The notes beneath the pieces are model-generated. The model was not told the DNA's origin, did no database searches, and was given only the letters and a program-made list of their open reading frames with translations. 64,000 nt of DNA, from contig CDMY01000466.1 of assembly GCA_001179505.1 (NCBI GenBank), positions 238,524 through 302,523 on the forward strand, in the 5' to 3' direction. This DNA is from Vitrella brassicaformis. Lineage: Eukaryota > Sar > Vitrellaceae. Position numbers and translations under genes: made by a program. Positions 59,486-64,000 of the stretch are shown here, in pieces. The number at the start of each line of letters is the position of its first letter. Position 1 is the stretch's first letter.

Positions 59486-60055
59486 CTCGTTCTGCAAGCG
59501 TCTCCTTGATGTATTGTGTGAGTGCACTACATGTTCGTCGCTGTCATGTGTATGAGTGGCTCCATTTTTCTCTTGGGTGGGCGGGTGGGGTGGGTGGGTG
59601 GGTGCTTTGTACAGTGAGTGATCGAGTGAGTGTGCGTCGAGCCTAAAAGGCTTTCTGACGGCGAGTGGTCGTTACGGGCGAGACGGGTGCGACCATGCTT
59701 ACTCCGTGTGCATGTGTCCACGAGTGTGTGTATTTTTCTGCAGTGTATGACATGACATGAAAGACAGAGGATAGATGTACAATATATTGCGTGTAGAGAT
59801 GCAGACAGAAAAGGAGGTGCCGTAGATGAACAGGCTTATGGGACGCGTCATCACCGGACGTGCAACGTTGGTACGAAGGGCGTGCCTTGTCATTCATCAT
59901 TCTCATTGTCAGGCAAAGGAGTCCTGTAACCGGCGAGAATCGCGTGGCGAGAATAACGAGACGAGCCAGCTCTTTTTTCGCTTTCCGCATTTGGGTTGTT
60001 TGCGGGATTCCGGCTTCCGGCGACGTCGTGCAGCTTTCCCCTGTCCCTTACTCTT
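59486..60055. other. Intergenic region upstream of repeat copies
   Basis: GGTG-type G-rich repeats lie at 59574-59603 and CATGACATGA words near 59747-59757. A plus-strand open frame from 59826 runs to 60632 (268 codons) across both repeat copies, but only its repeat-derived parts have any support. No RNA gene seen. Confidence 0.5.
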
Positions 60056-60334
60056 CCCTTCGGCCATCCACAGCCGAACGTCGGCCCCCTCGTACCCGCC
60101 CACCCCAGGCCCAACGGCAACTGCGCCCGCCGAGGAGCCACCTTCGCTGTCCGACCCCTTGCACCCCGTTCATCAGTTCATGGATCGGCAGCTGAAGCTC
60201 AACACCAAGAGGCCAAGAGATGGCATCCTCAAGAGGGTGGGCGGGTGGATTGGCGGGATGTGGGAAAGGATGAGGGAGGTGGAGAGGGAGACAAGACCAC
60301 GGGATAGGGCGGAAAGGGAGCCGGCATTCTGCCA
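60056..60334 (+). repeat. Dispersed repeat, copy 2
   Basis: This is a near-identical partner of 27012-27296, same orientation, 6 bases shorter. In the PPSLSD frame the peptide keeps FMDRQLKLNTKRPRDGILKR and GGWIGGMWERM exactly, with changes concentrated in the flanking and tail parts. Confidence 0.85.
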
Positions 60335-60357
60335 AGGGATGGCCTTACACGTCGCCC

Positions 60358-60545
60358 TCCCCTTCGACCATCCACAGCCGAACCGCGTCAGCGACGTCCT
60401 CGTACCCGCCCAACCAAGGCCCAGCGGCAACTCCACCCGCCGAGCTACCTTCGCTGTCCGACCCGCAGCACCCTTTTCACCAGCTCATGGCGCGGCAGAT
60501 GAAGCTCGACACCAACCAACCGACCACCGGCAGCTTCAAGGCCGA
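60358..60545 (+). repeat. Dispersed repeat, copy 3 (partial, diverged)
   Basis: This lies 24 bp after copy 2 as a partial tandem copy. It retains CCATCCACAGCCGAAC, GTACCCGCCCA and ACCTTCGCTGTCCGACCC. A 3-base gap relative to copies 1 and 2 keeps the PSLSDPxHP frame (LPSLSDPQHPFHQLMARQMK), but the end diverges after KLDT. The longest open frame from copy 2 enters copy 3 in a different frame, so no single intact protein spans both. Confidence 0.7.
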
Positions 60546-60681
60546 AGCGGCACTGCGCCTCCTTGTTTGTGTGCAGGTGGCGTCGCTGAGACCGCTGTGA
60601 GCCCCCGCTCCACCACATATATGTACATATAGAGTCTTCATTGTTTTTGGAACAGCAGCAGACGTCGAATTCTCTCTCTGT

Positions 60682-61381
60682 GTGTCTGTGTGTACAGATC
60701 GCTGCCTACATTTTATATCTGTCGGAGTCGTTTGTGGATCTGCTCGCCCTTGCACAGTGCACGACATCAACGCGACCATGCGGCTGCGGGGGTGCGGAAG
60801 TGACATCGTCAAAGTGGTTGGGCTTCATGTAATCGGACTTCACTTGCTGCAGCCATCGTCTCTATCGTGGCTGCTCTCTATGGCCACTCAGTGGGTCATC
60901 AAAGCAGAGCTGCTGGGTACTTGTTTATGTGGTGTGGGTCATTCGTTCCTCTGTTGGTTGTTGCCTGCTTCAGTCGGGCCTCTGTCGATGGTATGTAGCG
61001 GACGACCAATCCGACTCGGTGGCAGCAGAATTCAACAGCGCAGAATTCAACAAACTCAAGAGCCGGAGCGACTTGATGCCCTTCCTCCGCTCGCCGGAGG
61101 CGGATTTTAAGGAGTTCTGGGCGGGCATCTACTACCGACTGTCAAAAAGTGCGAGGCAAGGAGACGCGACGGGAGGCGGTGGCGATGAGCGCTATCAGCG
61201 ACTGCTGACCGGTCCCATCGAGGACCACACCACCATCGACTGCACCTGGGAGAGGGAGGGGGATGAGCAGCATCGGGTCATCATGCTCAAGGGCACGAAG
61301 GAGGGCGACACCGTCGCCGCCCACCTGTGGCTCAACAACATGCTCAACAATGGCTACATCACCCTCTACACGACCGATTGA
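60682..61381 (+). CDS. Unknown protein, exons incompletely resolved
   Basis: Two exon-like blocks are seen. The second, from the acceptor before 60974 to the TGA at 61379-61381, has good coding character: YVADDQSDSVAAEFNSAEFN, FLRSPEADFKEFWAGIYYRL, then CTWEREGDEQHRVIMLKGTK and LNNMLNNGYITLYTTD. The first block, about 60700-60917, reads hydrophobic in one frame (VVGLHVIGLHLLQPSSLSWL), but its obvious GT donor at 60918 gives phase 1 while the second block needs phase 0. A donor after ATQW (near 60894) would fit. The start is unknown. No family recognised; expression data would settle the structure. Confidence 0.45.
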
Positions 61382-61713
61382 TGTCCCTGGTCCGCACCCT
61401 GCTGGCCAAACACGGCCTCGTCCACCTCATACCCATCATGCTGCAGTAGAGAAGAGCACACGGGTGACAGGGGAGGACAACAAGCAGTGCCACAGATGGT
61501 GGTCTGTGTATGTGTGTCTGTGTGTCTGTGTGGGTGTGTGTGCGTGCGTGTGTGAGTGGATGCCTTCCGCCTGTTCGGCTGACTGCCTAAGTGACTGGAT
61601 GGCTGCCTGTGTGTGAATGGATGGATGGATGTGTGGGATGGATGGGTCTTGTTTTGTTTTTTCCGTCGTTTGTAACTGTGCCCATGTAGTTGCTTGGATG
61701 AGTTTCTTGGACC

Positions 61714-61746
<33 letters not shown>

Positions 61747-62309
61747 TAGTCTGTATGACGACGCCGTGCAGCTCCAGCCGGCCTCCAAGCCCCACCACGA
61801 AAAGGGGGCGCAGGTGAGCCCAACCTGTGCATGAATGTATGTATGCATACTCGATACACCTGCTGTCTGTTTGTGGAGTTGCTGCTTCTCAGGAATTGCA
61901 GTGCATTCAGAGAAGCCGTTCAATTACTTCGACGGCTTAACAGGCAATCTCTGTTTGCGGTCTGGCGGTAGGCTCTCTTTCTCCTACAGGCAGTGGTGGC
62001 CTCTGATGGGAGATGATTGCTGCCTGCATTTTATATCCGTTTGTCCTCGTTCAGCAAGCACACGTGCGCTAAATCGATTACGCATGCATAAGTCAAGCTG
62101 TGCAACAGACATTGCAGAAGTGCCCTGCTCGGCCAGACGTCTGTGACCATATATGCAAAGCGAACAATTGCATGGATAAAAGCCCAGGTTGGGATCATGC
62201 GAGCTTGTATGCGTAGCAAAAAGCCCAAGTTCCCTCCGGGGTTACAGACACGAGTCTCGTTAAACACACTAACCAACCAACCAACCAAGTTAAAATTGAC
62301 TAAAAAATC
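61382..62309. other. Mostly noncoding stretch with exon-like fragments before thiD
   Basis: This contains TGTCTGTG and CTGT runs (61510-61560, 61720-61750), then fragments with coding look at about 61755-61813 and 61893-62146 (QWWPLMGDDCCLHFISVCPR) that I cannot join into a convincing gene. The segment GATTGCTGCCTGCATTTTAT at about 62014 resembles GATCGCTGCCTACATTTTAT at about 60698. Just before the thiD start is AACC repeated four times (about 62271-62287). Confidence 0.4.
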
Positions 62310-63396
62310 ATGTCAAGCAACGGTCCGACAGATACCAACGGGATGAAGGACAACGCCAGGCTGCCGGTGGTCTTGACGATTGCTGGATCTGACAGTGGCG
62401 GCGGGGCGGGCATTCAAGCTGACCTCAAGACATTCTTCGCCCTCAGATGCCATGGAACGAGGTGAGCATCGCATGCTGTGTGCGTCGATGAGGCGTGCAT
62501 CGCAAGGAGCCACGGCTCCTTTCTCTCGTGTGTTTGTGCCTGCAGCGCTATTACCTGCCTTACAGCCCAGAACACGACAGCAGTTGACGCCATCCACGCC
62601 GCTCCCCCTTCCTTCGTTGCTCAGCAGATCAAGACCATCACTGCTGACTTCAGTCTGTCCGCCATCAAGACGGGCATGCTCTACTCCAAGGCCATCATCG
62701 AGAGTGTCGTGGACACGCTCAAATGCGTGCTGCTTCAGGAGGGGGCCGCGGATCTGGCTATTGTGGTTGATCCGGTGATGGTGGCTGCGAGCGGCGCTCG
62801 ATTGGTGGAGGCCAACGCCATTGAGGCGATGAAGGAGCAGCTGCTGCCGCTCGCTACCATCGTCACACCCAATGTGCCCGAGGCGGAGGCGATGCTGCAC
62901 GACTACAAGGTGAGTATACAAAGAGTGAGTGGCCGCATGTGTGCTGGCGCATGGCATTTCTGCGTGTGTGTGTGTGTGTGTGTCCTTCCTATAGGACAGC
63001 AGTGGGTCACGTCCTTTCCGCGAGATCTCGTCAATCGAGGCGATGAAGGGCGCCGCGCAAGCCGTCTGCGACCTCTACAACGTTCGCTCCTGCCTCATCA
63101 AAGGCGGCCACCTCACCGCTGCAGCCGACCCCTCTGAGGCTGCTGATGTCCTCTTCGTTCGTGAGACGGGGAGGCATCATGTGTTTGCGGGCAAGCGGCT
63201 GCCGCTGGTCAACGTGCATGGGACGGGATGCACGCTGGCCAGTGCCATTGCTGCGTTTCTGGCGAGGGGCAAGAGCGTCGATGATGCGTGCCGGCTTGGC
63301 AAGGCGTATGTGAAGCATGCCATTGAAGCGGCCTACCCGCTGGGCAGCAGGTCGAGGGGACTGGAACATCGCTGGAGTGACGATGATGTGTTGTAA
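62310..63396 (+). CDS. thiD: ThiD: hydroxymethylpyrimidine / phosphomethylpyrimidine kinase
   Basis: ThiD phosphorylates HMP and HMP-P to HMP-PP, the pyrimidine half of thiamine. Three exons in phase: 62310-62461, 62546-62909 and 62995-63396. The start ATG at 62310 gives [20 protein letters not shown]; the ribokinase-like fold begins at once with [20 protein letters not shown]. Other family landmarks are [54 protein letters not shown] and the catalytic/anion-hole [20 protein letters not shown]. Total about 305 residues, the normal single-domain ThiD length; no ThiE or TenA domain is fused. There is no signal or transit peptide, so the protein is probably cytosolic, or the leader is missing. 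Introns exclude bacterial contamination. Sugar-kinase relatives are excluded by the [13 protein letters not shown] loop. Confidence 0.95.
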
Positions 63397-64000
63397 GGGC
63401 AGTGCAGTGAGGTGGTCTAACCTGTGAGCAGCTGTGAGATTCACATAATGTGCTGTCAGTGATGTGAATGGGCGGATGGGCTAGACAATGGTTTACAAGC
63501 TAGCTAGGTGATTGCGTCTTTCAGAGCTAAGTTGATGTCTTCGTGGCTTCCTGTCGCTCTCTCTCTTCCGAGAGAAGTGCCTCTGTGCTGCCAGTGCTTG
63601 TGCATGGGTGTTTGCTGATACGCATATGCGTGGGGACGCTTCCGTGGCTGAAGGGCGCGCGCCCAGCACACCTGAATCTGTGTGTCTGTCAAATGAAATG
63701 GTGGATGTGTCAAGCAAGATATATTTAGCTTAGATGAGGATGAGTCCATCCATCCATCGGCCGGCCAGTAAGTAATCCAGTCAGCCAGTCATGCCATACA
63801 CGCACGGACCGACCTACCCACCAAGCTGACAATAGCCACAGAGAGGGAGACAGCAGACAGACAGACAGACAGACACACACACAGACAGACAGACCGCAGA
63901 CAGACCGCAGACGGACCGAGCCAGTCGGTCGACAGCCAGCCAGCCAGCTATACACAAGAAAGCACACACCACGGACGGCAACAACACAACAAAAACTACA
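63397..64000. other. Right-end intergenic region with ACAG/CAGA repeats
   Basis: This is 3' flank of thiD followed by microsatellites: ACAGACAG runs at about 63855-63895 and CCATCCATC near 63749. Open frames on both strands are short and made of repeat sequence. No gene or RNA recognised. Confidence 0.6.

Noticed and set aside
59826-60632. 268-codon ORF as one gene over repeat copies 2 and 3
   Set aside because: Copy 3 is read in a different frame from copy 2, so the long frame is probably accidental; no ATG context or domain supports it.
61968-61989. 22-nt intron (GTAGGC...CTACAG) that would join two exon-like fragments
   Set aside because: The frame also reads through the segment, and 22 nt is far shorter than the other introns here, so splicing is not supported.
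62000-62309. Possible TPP riboswitch upstream of thiD
   Set aside because: Looked for the CUGAGA and GGGUGC-type conserved cores of the THI element in the leader and first intron; none was seen.
62310-63396. Bacterial contamination or recent transfer for thiD
   Set aside because: Two phase-consistent introns with the same TG-repeat style as neighbouring genes show a resident nuclear gene.

Overview
The window is nuclear DNA of a photosynthetic alveolate, most likely a chromerid close to Vitrella (inference from gene content and style; no search was possible). Direct evidence is GC-rich coding sequence, almost every gene split by many short GT-AG introns full of TG, CA, GGAT and CTGT repeats, an FCP/LHC-type light-harvesting gene, and two products (NDC1-like oxidoreductase and LHC) that start with a signal peptide as expected for a complex red plastid. 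An intraflagellar-transport dynein shows that the organism builds flagella.

From left to right: an NDC1-like type II NAD(P)H dehydrogenase (-, 3' end cut by the window edge); a small signal-peptide/membrane protein (+); a RING E3 ligase candidate with helical-repeat N-terminus (-); a kinesin-12/KIF15-like motor (+); a light-harvesting chlorophyll protein (-); an AGPAT5/LCLAT1-type acyltransferase (+); a Nup35/Nup53-like nucleoporin (-); the GARP tethering subunit VPS53 (+); a repeat-rich segment; a very large type I membrane protein with a repeated ectodomain of unknown family (-); an unknown lysine-rich/coiled-coil protein (+); a small uncertain ORF (-); the complete cytoplasmic dynein-2 heavy chain DYNC2H1 (+, about 18 kb); an RCC1-repeat protein (+); two further copies of the dispersed repeat; poorly resolved exon-like pieces (+); thiD, hydroxymethylpyrimidine (phosphate) kinase (+); and a repeat-rich right end.

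The first twelve genes alternate strictly -,+,-,+. They form six head-to-head pairs whose start codons are only about 90-325 bp apart and which meet tail-to-tail in between. Each pair therefore probably shares a bidirectional promoter, but the partners are mostly unrelated in function (for example LHC with a lipid acyltransferase, and a nucleoporin with VPS53), so this is genome architecture and not operon logic.

The best candidates for something undescribed are the repeat-ectodomain membrane protein (27545-33773), the dispersed repeat whose copies differ mainly at silent positions in one reading frame (27012-27296, 60056-60334, 60358-60545), and introns whose CA-rich 5' part can pair with a TG-rich 3' part. 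Exon boundaries were placed by eye from splice consensus and reading phase. Those given as exact numbers fit phase on both sides unless noted.
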